Origin: Stenotrophomonas sp. Ste86
GTDB taxonomy: Bacteria; Pseudomonadota; Gammaproteobacteria; Xanthomonadales; Xanthomonadaceae
Assembly (NCBI RefSeq): GCF_024519465.1
Contig: NZ_JALJRW010000010.1
Coordinates: 62,001 to 126,000, forward strand
DNA: 64,000 nt
Direction: 5' to 3'
Of this stretch, positions 56,218 to 64,000 are shown piece after piece. Numbering within the stretch: the stretch's first letter is position 1; every line of letters begins with the position of its first letter. The translations under genes and the position numbers were made by a program. The notes under the pieces are model-generated. The model searched no databases. It was not told where the DNA came from and saw only the letters and a program-made list of their open reading frames with translations.

Positions 56218-56980
56218 ATGACCGAGCCGGAAAAGCGCATCGCGTTGCTGATCGATGCCGACAACGCGCCCTCGTCGAAGATCGACGTGGTGCTGGCCGA
56301 AGTGGCGCGGCTACGGCGTGGCCAACGTGCGCCGCGCCTACGGCAACTGGAAGAGTCCGTCGCTGAAAGGCTGGGAATCGGTGCTGCATGCCTACGCGAT
56401 CCGGCCGATCCAGCAGTTCGCCTACAGCCGCGGCAAGAACGCCTCGGACATGGCCATGGTGATCGATGCGATGGACATGCTGTACGCCCGCAACCTGGAT
56501 GGGTTTGCGATCGTATCCAGCGATGCGGACTTCACCCCGTTGGTGATGCGCCTGCTCACCGACGGGGTCAAGGTGTACGGCTTCGGGGAAAAGAAAACCT
56601 CCGAACCGTTCGTCAATGCCTGCTCCAAGTTCACTTACTTGGAAGCGCTCGGGCAAGACCTGGCTGCCGACGTGGAGGTGGAGCATGGCAACGAGGAAGC
56701 GCGCCCGCGCAAGAGTGGCCCGGAGCTGCGCAGCGACACGCGCCTGGTGCAGATGCTGCGCAGTGCGGTGGCCTCGGCCGAGGCCGACGATGGCTGGTCG
56801 CACCTGGGACCGGTCGGCAGCCAGATCGGCAACCAGGCCTCGTTCGATTCGCGCAATTACGGCTATGGCAAGCTGAGCGAGCTGCTGGCCGCCACCGGGC
56901 TGTTCGAGATGAAGAAGGACGGCAAATCCACCTACGTGCGCGCGCTGCCGAAGAAGAGTGCGGCCAAGCCGGCCAAGTAA
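56218..56980 (+). pseudogene. NYN (LabA/DUF88) gene broken by a +1 frameshift
   Basis: Two frames join into one familiar protein. From the ATG at 56218: MTEPEKRIALLIDADNAPSSK, reading to VLAEVAR. From about 56311, one frame over: YGVANVRRAYGNWKS, then SDMAMVIDAMDMLY and GFAIVSSDADFTPLV, the metal-binding aspartates of a NYN RNase. The C-terminal part (SDTRLVQMLRSAVASAEADDG onward) is an OST-HTH RNA-binding domain. One extra base in the CGCGG at 56306-56310 explains the break; removing it restores an intact 253-residue protein. Either a real frameshift or a sequencing error; everything else is well conserved, which favours a recent event or an error. Confidence 0.8.
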
Positions 56981-57052
56981 CGCCTGCATCGGGTTGCGTG
57001 CACGGCAGGCATCCGGTTGGACGGGTGAGGCAACACCGGGGGCAGAATCGAA

Positions 57053-57241
57053 CTACAGCGTCTTCGCGTCGGATCTCTGGTAGCCGTCGATGACCCCACG
57101 GCTGAAGTCCTGCAGCGTCCCGAAGGACATCAGCACCAGGGCCGCGACCAGCATCAGGTCGCGATGGTTGCGGCGGTAGCCCACCACCAGCAGCAGCACA
57201 CCGACGCACAACAGGCCGACTTCGAGGATCTGGGTGAACAT
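57053..57241 (-). CDS. Small membrane protein, 62 aa
   Basis: Two hydrophobic spans (about 6-22 and 29-45) separated by a basic RRNHRD loop. Not recognised. ATG start at 57241. Lies between the NYN gene and the GST gene, on the opposite strand. Small two-span proteins like this are often overlooked; function unknown. Confidence 0.6.
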   Translation of the reverse strand: MFTQILEVGLLCVGVLLLVVGYRRNHRDLMLVAALVLMSFGTLQDFSRGVIDGYQRSDAKTL

Positions 57242-57340
57242 TCCATTTCATCCTTGAGGTGACGGCCACGCCGCCGATCGGCGTATCGTAGCGGCACCGC
57301 GCGGCCCGGTGCCACGCCTCTTGCGACTGGGACATCCAAC

Positions 57341-57961
57341 ATGCTGAAGATCTGGGGCCGCCACAATTCAAGCAACGTGCGCAAGGTGCTGTGGTGCGCG
57401 GAGGAAATCGGGGCGCCGTACGAGTCGATCCAGGTCGGCGGCGCGTTCGGCGGCACCCAGTCGCCCGAATACCGCGCGATGAATCCCAACGGGCTGGTGC
57501 CGGTGATCGAAGACCATGGCCTGCCGCTGTGGGAATCCAACACCATCGTGCGCTACCTGTCGGCGCGGTACGCGCTGGGCACGCTGTACCCCGAAGACGT
57601 GGTCGCCCGCGCGCAGTCGGAAAAGTGGATGGACTGGACCACGTCCACCTTCGCCGGGGTGTTCCGCGATCTGTTCTGGGGCACGCTGCGCACCGCCCCG
57701 GCCGACCGCGATGAAGCACGCATCGCCGCCGCGCTGGTGCGCTCGGGCGAACTGCTGGCGATGGCCGATGACGCGCTGTCGCGACAGCCATGGCTCTCCG
57801 GCGACGACTTCGCGATGGGGGATATCCCGCTCGGCGCCTTCATCTACGCCTGGTTCGAAATGCCGATCCAGCGCCCACACCTGCCGCACCTGGCCGCGTG
57901 GTACGAACGCCTCAAACAGCGGCCGGCGTATCAGCGCGGCGTAATGACTGCGTTGACCTGA
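57341..57961 (+). CDS. Glutathione S-transferase
   Basis: 206 residues. N-terminal thioredoxin-like domain: LKIWGRHNSSNVRKVLWCAEEIG with the catalytic Ser/Asn region, MNPNGLVPVIED with the cis-Pro and WESNTIVRYL with the Glu-Ser pair that binds the gamma-glutamyl group of glutathione. C-terminal all-helical domain ends LAAWYERLKQRPAYQ. Substrate unknown. Confidence 0.93.
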   Translation: MLKIWGRHNSSNVRKVLWCAEEIGAPYESIQVGGAFGGTQSPEYRAMNPNGLVPVIEDHGLPLWESNTIVRYLSARYALGTLYPEDVVARAQSEKWMDWTTSTFAGVFRDLFWGTLRTAPADRDEARIAAALVRSGELLAMADDALSRQPWLSGDDFAMGDIPLGAFIYAWFEMPIQRPHLPHLAAWYERLKQRPAYQRGVMTALT

Positions 57962-58006
57962 AGCACTGGATGGCGCGCGCGATGGGTCTGTACCGAGGCG
58001 ACCGCC

Positions 58007-60238
58007 TCAATACAGATCCGTCGGATCCACATCCAGCGACCAGCGCACCTTCCGCGCCTGCGGCAACCCATGGATCTGCGGCGTGATCAGATCCAGCACC
58101 CCATGCAACGGGCGCCGGGCCGGCGCCGACAGCAGCAGCTGCGTACGCTGGTATCCGGCCCGGCGCGGCATTGGCGCGGGCATCGGACCGTAGCGCTCCA
58201 CTGCCGCGTCTTCGGGAATCAATCCGCGCACCGCACTCAACATCGCGTTGGCATGCTCCACCTGCTGGGCCTCGGCACGCAGCAGCGCCAGGTGCGCAAA
58301 TGGCGGGAAACCCGCCGCTTCGCGCTGCTGCAGCTCGGCCTCGGCGAAGGCGTGGTAGCCGCCATTGACCAGCGTCTCCAGTAGTGGATGGCCAGGGTGA
58401 TGGGTCTGCAGCCAGACCTCGCCGGGGTCGGTGGCGCGACCGGCGCGGCCGGCCACCTGGATCAACTGCTGGGCGAGTTTTTCGCTGGCGCGGAAATCGG
58501 CCGAGAACAGCCCCTCATCGATCCCCACCACCACCACCAGGGTCAGCTTGGGCAGGTCGTGGCCCTTGGCCAGGATCTGCGTGCCCACCAGGATGCCGGC
58601 GCGGTCGCCGAGCGTGGCCAGCTGGGTTTCCAGCGCATCGCGACGCGAGGTCGTGCCGCGGTCGATACGGATCACCGGGTAGTCGGCGAAGGCCTGCACC
58701 AGGTGTTCTTCCAGCCGCTCGGTGCCGATGCCCTGCGGCTGCAGCGCCAGGCTGCCGCAGTCCGGGCAGGCCAGCGGCGCGGACTGGCGCGCACCGCAAT
58801 GGTGGCACTGCAGGCGGCGCCCGCCGGCGTGCACCGTCATCGGTGCATCGCAGCGCTGGCACGGCGCGGTCCAGCCACAGTCGTGGCACAGCAGCACCGG
58901 CGCATAGCCGCGCCGGTTCTTGAACACCAGCACCTGGTGGCCGGCCTGCAGGTGGTCGGCGATGCCCTGCAGCACCTCCGGCGACAGGCCATCGCGCAAC
59001 GGTCGCTTGCGTACATCCAGCACGCGCACGCGCGGCGGTCGCGCCTCGCCGGCGCGCTGTTTCAGGCGCAGGTGCGTGTAGCGTCCGGCCTGCGCGTTGT
59101 GCAGCGATTCCAGCGAGGGCGTCGCGCTGCCCAGCACCACCGGCACGTCCAGCGCCTTGGCCCGTACCAGCGCGAAATCACGCGCGTGGTAGCGGATGCC
59201 ATCCTGCTGCTTGTAGCTGCCATCGTGTTCTTCGTCGACCACGATCAGGCCGGCGTTGGGCAACGGGGTGAACACCGCCGAGCGCGTGCCGACGATCACC
59301 TGCGCCTCGCCGCGTGCCGCCGCCGCCCACACCCGTGCGCGCTCGTTGTCGTTCAGGCCCGAATGCAGCACGTGCACCGGGATGCCCAGACGTTTGCGGA
59401 AGCGCGACAGGGTCTGCGGGGTCAGGCCGATTTCCGGCACCAGCACCAGCGCCTGGCGACCCCGTGCCAGGCAGTCCACGATCGCCTGCAGGTACACCTC
59501 GGTCTTGCCGCTGCCGGTCACCCCGTCCAGCAGGTAGGCCCCGAAGCCGGTGGCGGCGGTGATCGCGGCGATCGCCTCGGCCTGCTCGGGATTCGGCGGC
59601 GGTCCGGCACTGGCCTGCGCCACCGCGCGTTGATGGTCCAGCGCGATCCGCTCCACCAGGTTGCGCTTGGCCAGGGCGCGGGCAGCGCTGCGCCAATCGT
59701 CCATGCGCGCGTCCAGCACGTCCTCGTCGACCACCCCGTCGGCCAGCAAGGCGCCCAACCGCTGCGGCCGGGTGCCGGCGCGCAGGCGGTCCCGCTGCGC
59801 GTGGCCCGCTTCGGTCAGCTGCCAACCCCAGCGATGGGTGTCGGGCAGCGCATCGCCGCGCCGCAACGGCGCCGGCAACGCGGTGCTGACCACTTCGCCC
59901 AACGGCGCATGGGTGTAGCGGGCCAGCCACTGCAGCGAGCTCCACAGCTCCTCGCGCAACAGCGGTGCGTCATCGATCCATTCCAGCGCGGCGCGCAGGC
60001 TGCCGCCATCGGCGACCGTGCCGATCGCCGCGACCACCCCAACCAGTTCGCGAGACCCGAACGGCACCCGTATCCGGCGGCCGATCATCCCCGCATGCGG
60101 CGGCTCGCCCGGCGGCGGGGCGTAGTCGAACCACTGCGGCAGGGGCAGCGGCACCGCAACCTGGAGGGTCGGCGCATTCAGCAGGGGGGTAGGGCCGCCA
60201 GTAAGCGACAGGGGCAGGGCCGGATCGGAGCTGGGCAT
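58007..60238 (-). CDS. priA: Primosomal protein N' (replication restart helicase PriA)
   Basis: 743 residues from the ATG at 60238 (an ATG at 60259 and a GTG at 60286 are in frame). Rebuilds replication forks: binds forked DNA and loads DnaB through PriB/DnaT. Seen: N-terminal DNA-binding part VAVPLPLPQWFDY, Walker A LDGVTGSGKTEVYL, Walker B VVDEEHDGSYKQ, a zinc-binding region with four CxxC pairs (CHDCG, CQRCD, CHHCG, CPDCG) and VGTQILAKGHDLPK. Two inverted DnaA boxes lie 114 bases upstream. Confidence 0.96.
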   Translation of the reverse strand: MPSSDPALPLSLTGGPTPLLNAPTLQVAVPLPLPQWFDYAPPPGEPPHAGMIGRRIRVPFGSRELVGVVAAIGTVADGGSLRAALEWIDDAPLLREELWSSLQWLARYTHAPLGEVVSTALPAPLRRGDALPDTHRWGWQLTEAGHAQRDRLRAGTRPQRLGALLADGVVDEDVLDARMDDWRSAARALAKRNLVERIALDHQRAVAQASAGPPPNPEQAEAIAAITAATGFGAYLLDGVTGSGKTEVYLQAIVDCLARGRQALVLVPEIGLTPQTLSRFRKRLGIPVHVLHSGLNDNERARVWAAAARGEAQVIVGTRSAVFTPLPNAGLIVVDEEHDGSYKQQDGIRYHARDFALVRAKALDVPVVLGSATPSLESLHNAQAGRYTHLRLKQRAGEARPPRVRVLDVRKRPLRDGLSPEVLQGIADHLQAGHQVLVFKNRRGYAPVLLCHDCGWTAPCQRCDAPMTVHAGGRRLQCHHCGARQSAPLACPDCGSLALQPQGIGTERLEEHLVQAFADYPVIRIDRGTTSRRDALETQLATLGDRAGILVGTQILAKGHDLPKLTLVVVVGIDEGLFSADFRASEKLAQQLIQVAGRAGRATDPGEVWLQTHHPGHPLLETLVNGGYHAFAEAELQQREAAGFPPFAHLALLRAEAQQVEHANAMLSAVRGLIPEDAAVERYGPMPAPMPRRAGYQRTQLLLSAPARRPLHGVLDLITPQIHGLPQARKVRWSLDVDPTDLY

Positions 60239-60351
60239 CGCAGCAGTGTAGCGGTCCATCTCATGCCCGGCAGCGACCTGCGACACGCTCCTCCCGCTGA
60301 CTCGCCCAACCTAAATAGTGGCTAAATATCTGTCCTGTCGAGAGATTCAGG

Positions 60352-60376
60352 CTTATCCACATCTTCTGTGGATAAG
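60352..60376. promoter_or_regulatory. Two inverted consensus DnaA boxes
   Basis: TTATCCACA at 60353-60361 and TGTGGATAA at 60367-60375, both exact matches to the strict DnaA-box consensus, facing each other across TCTTC; outer C and G extend the palindrome to 10 bp per arm. The priA-60677 gap (60239-60676) also has an AT-rich stretch (60420-60510) in an otherwise GC-rich window and holds no gene. Confidence 0.8.
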
Positions 60377-60676
60377 TCTGTGCGCCACTGGCGAACTGCG
60401 GGCCCGGGGTCAGGGAGTTCCGACGTCTTCCTCAACTTGGTCAAAAAATAGCCACACAACAATAGTCAATTAAAACAATAAGATATCTGTGAAACAAAGC
60501 TGAAACATGCCCACACCCCCCTTCACGCCCTATCGGGCGGCGGATTTCATTGATGCTGTGCACAACCTGCGCCCGTACCTGCGTCGATCCGGCCTCTGCG
60601 TCTTCACACGTGGCCTACATTGGCACGCCCGATCGGCGACGCAATCGCTATCATTTCCGCACTTGATGGAGTTGCT

Positions 60677-61675
60677 ATGACGGCTGCGACGGCCCCCGTT
60701 TCCTCTACCGCAGCCGGCGCGCTGTCGGCGTTCCTGCGTGGCGTTGAACGCCGCGCGCTGGTGGTGGCCGAGCTGCAATGCGGCGACCCGACCGTGGCCG
60801 AACAGGCGCTGGTGGCGGTGATGCGGGCCTTCGCCGGTATCGCCAGCGACGTGCCGATGGCGCAGTGGCCGGACCGTTTCTGGATCCTGCTGGCCCATCG
60901 CACCCCGATCCGGGTGCCCGCCGCCGGCGGCCAGTGGCCGCCGGAACTGGCCCACCTGCCTGCGCTGGCCCCGGCGGCGCGGCTGGCGCTGCTGCTGCGC
61001 ATCGGCGGCAGCCTGGACGAGGCCGCCGCTGCGCAGATCCTCGATCTGCCCGTGGCCGACTATCAGCAGGCCCTGGCCGAGGCGTGCCCGCGCGATGCCC
61101 AGGGCCATCCCGATGCGTCTGCCTGGCGCGCGCTGGCCGAGCAGGTGCAGCTGCGCCTGCGCGACCTGCCGCTGTCGCGGCTGCAGCGGCTGCAGCAACC
61201 CGTCGCCGCGCCTGCGCCGAGCCAGGACACCGCCTCCTGGCGCACCCCGAACAAGGCCGACGCCCGGCCGACGCGTGCGCCGAAGCGCCGGGGGGCACGC
61301 CGACTGCCATGGAAGGGGTTGTTGATCGTGGCGGTCACCGCCGGGGTCCTGCTTGGCGGCGCAGCCTGGTGGAAGCACGCGCGCCACGGCGCCGATCCGG
61401 TCGCCAGCACGCCGGAAGGCGCCGTGGGCGACACCGGCCCGGTGACGGTGGAGGAACTGCCCGCCGAGGATCTGCCGGTGACCGCCCCGGTCGACCCGGC
61501 ACACACCGCCAGCGACGCGGCGATGCTGGCCGATCCGGCGCTGGCGGTAGCGCGGGACGCCGACCTGTATGCCTGGTTTGCCGCAGGCGGGCCGGTGCCG
61601 GTCGACGAATCGCAACCGCAACCCAGCCGCCCGGAACCGGCGACGGCCGGCCTGGAGACCAGCACCGATGAGTAA
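60677..61675 (+). CDS. ECF-sigma-like protein fused to a membrane segment and DUF3619-like tail
   Basis: 332 residues. Residues about 13-75 resemble degenerate ECF sigma region 2 (FLRGVERRALVVAELQCGDP, WPDRFWILLAHR); about 95-140 resembles region 4 (LAPAARLALLLRIGG, AAAAQILDLPVADYQQAL). A basic linker leads to a transmembrane segment at about 215-233 and a roughly 95-residue acidic periplasmic tail ending ADLYAWFAAGG. In many betaproteobacteria a sigma gene, a DUF3619 membrane gene and a DUF3106 gene are neighbours; here the first two seem to be one protein, with DUF3106 next. Function is inference only. Confidence 0.6.
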   Translation: MTAATAPVSSTAAGALSAFLRGVERRALVVAELQCGDPTVAEQALVAVMRAFAGIASDVPMAQWPDRFWILLAHRTPIRVPAAGGQWPPELAHLPALAPAARLALLLRIGGSLDEAAAAQILDLPVADYQQALAEACPRDAQGHPDASAWRALAEQVQLRLRDLPLSRLQRLQQPVAAPAPSQDTASWRTPNKADARPTRAPKRRGARRLPWKGLLIVAVTAGVLLGGAAWWKHARHGADPVASTPEGAVGDTGPVTVEELPAEDLPVTAPVDPAHTASDAAMLADPALAVARDADLYAWFAAGGPVPVDESQPQPSRPEPATAGLETSTDE

Positions 61676-62243
61676 GACGCTCCTGAGCCTGGTCGTGGGC
61701 CTGTCGCTGGCAGGCAGCGCAGCGGCGGCGCCGGAATCGGTGGCTTTGCCGCTGCCGGTGCCCTCCAGCGCCACCCCGGTACCGACGACCCGCCCGGCGA
61801 TTCCGGCCACGCCGGCCGCGCTGGATCCGGCGCAGCTGCGCGACCTGCGCAGCCGCTACGCGGCATGGCAGGCCTTGCCCGAACCCGAGCGCGCGCGCGT
61901 GCGCGAGGCCGCGCGCCGCATCGCCGCGTTGCCACCGGCCCAGCAACAGGCCCTGCGCGAGCGTTTCGCCCAGCAGGACCAGCGCTTCCGCGATGGCTGG
62001 CTGCTCGGCCCGCAGCTGGGCCAGCTGTTCCCCAAGCTGCAGGGTCTGTTCGGCTACCTGCCGGCCGAGCAGCGTGAGCCGGCGCTGGCGATCCTGCGCC
62101 AGCTCAGTACCGACCAGCTTGCCCAGCTCACCCTGGTGGCCCAGCGCACCCCACCGCAGGAACGCGAACAGGTGCGGGCCCAGTTCCTGGCGCTGGCCCC
62201 GGGCGCGCGCGATGCGTGGTTGAAGCAGAACGTTGGGCATTGA
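61668..62243 (+). CDS. Periplasmic DUF3106 protein
   Basis: 191 residues with a signal peptide (LLSLVVGLSLAGSAAA). The mature helical part shows the DUF3106 pattern: LRDLRSRYAAWQALPEPERARVREAARRIAALPPAQQQ, an LxxRW/F-type periodicity reminiscent of RNA-polymerase-linked envelope stress proteins. Its ATG lies 8 bases inside the end of the sigma-like gene, so the two are coupled. Role unknown. Confidence 0.8.
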   Translation: MSKTLLSLVVGLSLAGSAAAAPESVALPLPVPSSATPVPTTRPAIPATPAALDPAQLRDLRSRYAAWQALPEPERARVREAARRIAALPPAQQQALRERFAQQDQRFRDGWLLGPQLGQLFPKLQGLFGYLPAEQREPALAILRQLSTDQLAQLTLVAQRTPPQEREQVRAQFLALAPGARDAWLKQNVGH

Positions 62244-62401
62244 TCGGGCACGGGGCGTCACGCAGTGCGTGGCGCCCTCTGTCGCAAACCGCACGTTTAC
62301 CGGCCATCGTGGGTTTTGATCGCCTGCGGGCGTAAGATGCCCGGCTGCAACCCGGTGCCTGTGCCCTCCGCGCGCGACCGTAGTTGTCGTCTGTGATTCC
62401 C

Positions 62402-63772
62402 ATGTCCATCGCAACTCCCACGCCGCGCCTCTCCCACGAAGTGCGCGCCACCGGCCTGCTCGCGCTGCCGCTGGTCCTGGGCCACGTTTCCACCGGCCTG
62501 ATTTCCTTCGTCGACAACGTCATCGCCGGCCACCACGGCACACAGACGCTGGCTGCGGTCACCATCGGCACCGCGCTGCTGTGGCTGCCGATGCTGATCC
62601 CGATCGGTACGCTGATCTCGCTCACCGCCTCGGTGTCGCAGTTGCACGGCGCCGGGCGCGAGCGCGAGATCGGCCCGTTGTTCCGCCAGGCGCTGTGGTT
62701 GGCGCTGGGCCTGGGCCTGATCATGTTCACCTTCCTCACCGTGGTGCCACCGCTGCTGCCGGCGTTCGGCATCGCGCCGGACATCGTGCCCGGGGCGACG
62801 GCGTTCCTGCATGCGGTGCGCTGGGGCGGACCGGCGCTCACCCTGTACTTCTGCATGCGCTACCTCAGCGAAGGCATGCACTGGACGCTGCCGACCATGA
62901 TCCTGGGCTTCGGCGGCCTGCTGGTGCTGGCGCCGCTGGGCTATGTGCTGTGTTACGGCAAGCTGGGCTTCCCGGAGATGGGCGCTGAAGGCCTGGGCGT
63001 CGCCTCGGCCACGATGATGTGGATCCAGGCGCTGTGTTTTGCCGGTTACCTGTTCAAGACCAAGCGCTTTGCGCACCTGCAGCTGTTCTCGCATTTCGAG
63101 GCGCCGCGCTGGGCCGCGATCTGGGACCTGCTGCGCACCGGCCTGCCGATCGGCATCACCGTGCTGATGGAAGGCGGGCTGTTCATCGTCACCGCGCTGC
63201 TGATCGGTCGCCTGGGCGCCACCGAAGCGGCCTCGCACCAGATCGCGATCAACGTCGCCCAGCTGTGCTTCATGATCCCGATGGGCGTGGCCGAGGCCAC
63301 CACCGTGCGCGTCGGCCACGCGGTTGGCAGCGGCAACGGGCTGGGCGTGCGCCGCGCGGCCATCGCCGGGCTGGTGATCATCCTGGGCACGCAGACGCTG
63401 TCGGCGCTGGTGCTGTTGTTCGGGCACGACGCCATTGTCGGGGTCTACACCGCCGACATGGGCGTGGCCGCGCTGGCCTCCACACTGCTGCTGTATGCGG
63501 CTGCGTTTCAGTTCCCCGACGGCATCCAGGTGCTCTCGGCCGGCGCGCTGCGCGGTCTCAAGGACACCCGCGTGCCGATGTTCATCGCCATGTTCTCGTA
63601 CTGGGGCCTGGGCATGCCGCTGGGCGCCGGGCTCGGCCTGGGGCTGGGCATGGGGCCGCAGGGCATGTGGCTGGGCCTGATCCTGGGCCTGACCGCCGCG
63701 GCCATCCTGATGGCATGGCGGCTGCACGTCAGCAGCCGGCGTGTCGGCAGCCCCATCACCACGGCGGCGTGA
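62402..63772 (+). CDS. MATE-family multidrug efflux transporter
   Basis: 456 residues, 12 predicted spans, NorM-like branch. Exports cationic drugs against sodium or protons. Seen: LALPLVLGHVSTGLISFVDN at span 1, an opening PMLIPIGTLISLTASVSQ segment, a second half starting GLPIGITVLMEGGLF, and GVAEATTVRVGHAVGSG, the paired MATE signatures. The ATG at 62402 is the better of two close in-frame starts. Confidence 0.93.
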   Translation: MSIATPTPRLSHEVRATGLLALPLVLGHVSTGLISFVDNVIAGHHGTQTLAAVTIGTALLWLPMLIPIGTLISLTASVSQLHGAGREREIGPLFRQALWLALGLGLIMFTFLTVVPPLLPAFGIAPDIVPGATAFLHAVRWGGPALTLYFCMRYLSEGMHWTLPTMILGFGGLLVLAPLGYVLCYGKLGFPEMGAEGLGVASATMMWIQALCFAGYLFKTKRFAHLQLFSHFEAPRWAAIWDLLRTGLPIGITVLMEGGLFIVTALLIGRLGATEAASHQIAINVAQLCFMIPMGVAEATTVRVGHAVGSGNGLGVRRAAIAGLVIILGTQTLSALVLLFGHDAIVGVYTADMGVAALASTLLLYAAAFQFPDGIQVLSAGALRGLKDTRVPMFIAMFSYWGLGMPLGAGLGLGLGMGPQGMWLGLILGLTAAAILMAWRLHVSSRRVGSPITTAA

Positions 63773-63871
63773 CGTGCGCCGCCTGACGACCCCCTTACTT
63801 GTGTCCGATGCCGGGCTGCCCGGCAACGGCTATGCTGGCACTACGGCAAGAAGCCAACTGGAGTTTTCCCC

Positions 63872-64000
63872 ATGAACCAACCCGCGCGTCGCAATCCCGT
63901 CGCCAGCTTCTTCATCGGGCTGTGGGATGTGATGAACTTTACCCGCAGGCTGATCCTCAACCTGGTCTTCTTCGGCCTGCTGTTGCTGGTGCTGATCCTG
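63872..64000 (+). CDS. sppA: Signal peptide peptidase SppA, N-terminus only
   Basis: 43 codons before the window ends. The N-terminus MNQPARRNPVASFFIGLWDV followed by a membrane anchor (LILNLVFFGLLLLVLIL) matches the start of the S49 protease SppA of Xanthomonadaceae, which degrades cleaved signal peptides in the inner membrane. The catalytic part is outside the window, so the call rests on the anchor alone. A GAG-rich site precedes the ATG. Confidence 0.75.
   Translation, partial: MNQPARRNPVASFFIGLWDVMNFTRRLILNLVFFGLLLLVLIL

Noticed and set aside
60352..60376. Reading the DnaA-box pair as the chromosomal origin
   Set aside because: Only two boxes are present and dnaA, dnaN, recF and gyrB are not nearby; a regulatory or titration site is more likely.

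Overview
The window is high-GC chromosomal DNA of a gammaproteobacterium in the Xanthomonadaceae, most likely Stenotrophomonas. Three things point there: the gene content (aroQ/accB/accC/prmA neighbourhood, a type IV secretion effector with the Xanthomonas XVIPCD tail, the cutA-dsbD-tlpA cluster); many GTAG-ended palindromes of the SMAG type described in Stenotrophomonas maltophilia; and several near-identical Xanthomonadaceae protein signatures. I see no rRNA, tRNA, CRISPR array, prophage, integrase or transposase gene. The region is core chromosome with small accessory patches.

Layout. 1-7.8 kb: prmA (cut by the window edge), a plus-strand patch of membrane and hydrolase genes, then the minus-strand fatty-acid/shikimate group aroQ - DUF1311 gene - accB - accC. 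8-11.2 kb: a minus-strand operon of two paralogous lipoproteins followed by an XVIPCD-tailed toxin, read here as a type IV secretion effector/immunity locus. 11.4-17.4 kb: small secreted proteins, pdxI with a divergent LysR gene, and a secreted trypsin-like protease. 17.7-23.9 kb: a red/far-red light phosphorelay (two tiny genes, bphO, bphP, a CheY-like regulator, a large hybrid kinase). 24-33 kb: M23 peptidase, secreted esterase/AraC pair, arylamine N-acetyltransferase, a chemoreceptor and a UvrA2-type ATPase. 33-39 kb: cutA-dsbD-tlpA and a secreted endonuclease I. 39-44.5 kb: groESL with sigma-32 and CIRCE-like signals, a MarR/AlkD-like/DUF6616 operon, and a DAHP synthase gene behind an aromatic-rich leader-peptide attenuator. 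44.8-52.2 kb: mdtABC-type RND efflux operon. 52.5-58 kb: a TRIC-type channel behind a tandem glycine riboswitch, a GIY-YIG protein, RraB, an NDH-2-like oxidoreductase, a frameshifted NYN gene and a GST. 58-64 kb: priA behind two inverted DnaA boxes, an ECF-sigma-like membrane fusion with a DUF3106 gene, a MATE transporter and the start of sppA.

Non-coding structure is unusually rich. A composite element of two large palindromes sharing one core occurs at 4.6 kb and, inverted, at 38.7 kb, with a truncated copy at 33.3 kb. SMAG palindromes sit in tandem duplications that carry the 3' ends of neighbouring genes (44.6 and 52.4 kb). The regulatory RNAs (glycine riboswitch, aromatic attenuator) and the groESL control region are the best-supported regulatory features. 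Coordinates and reading frames were worked out by eye; family names rest on remembered signatures, not on searches.
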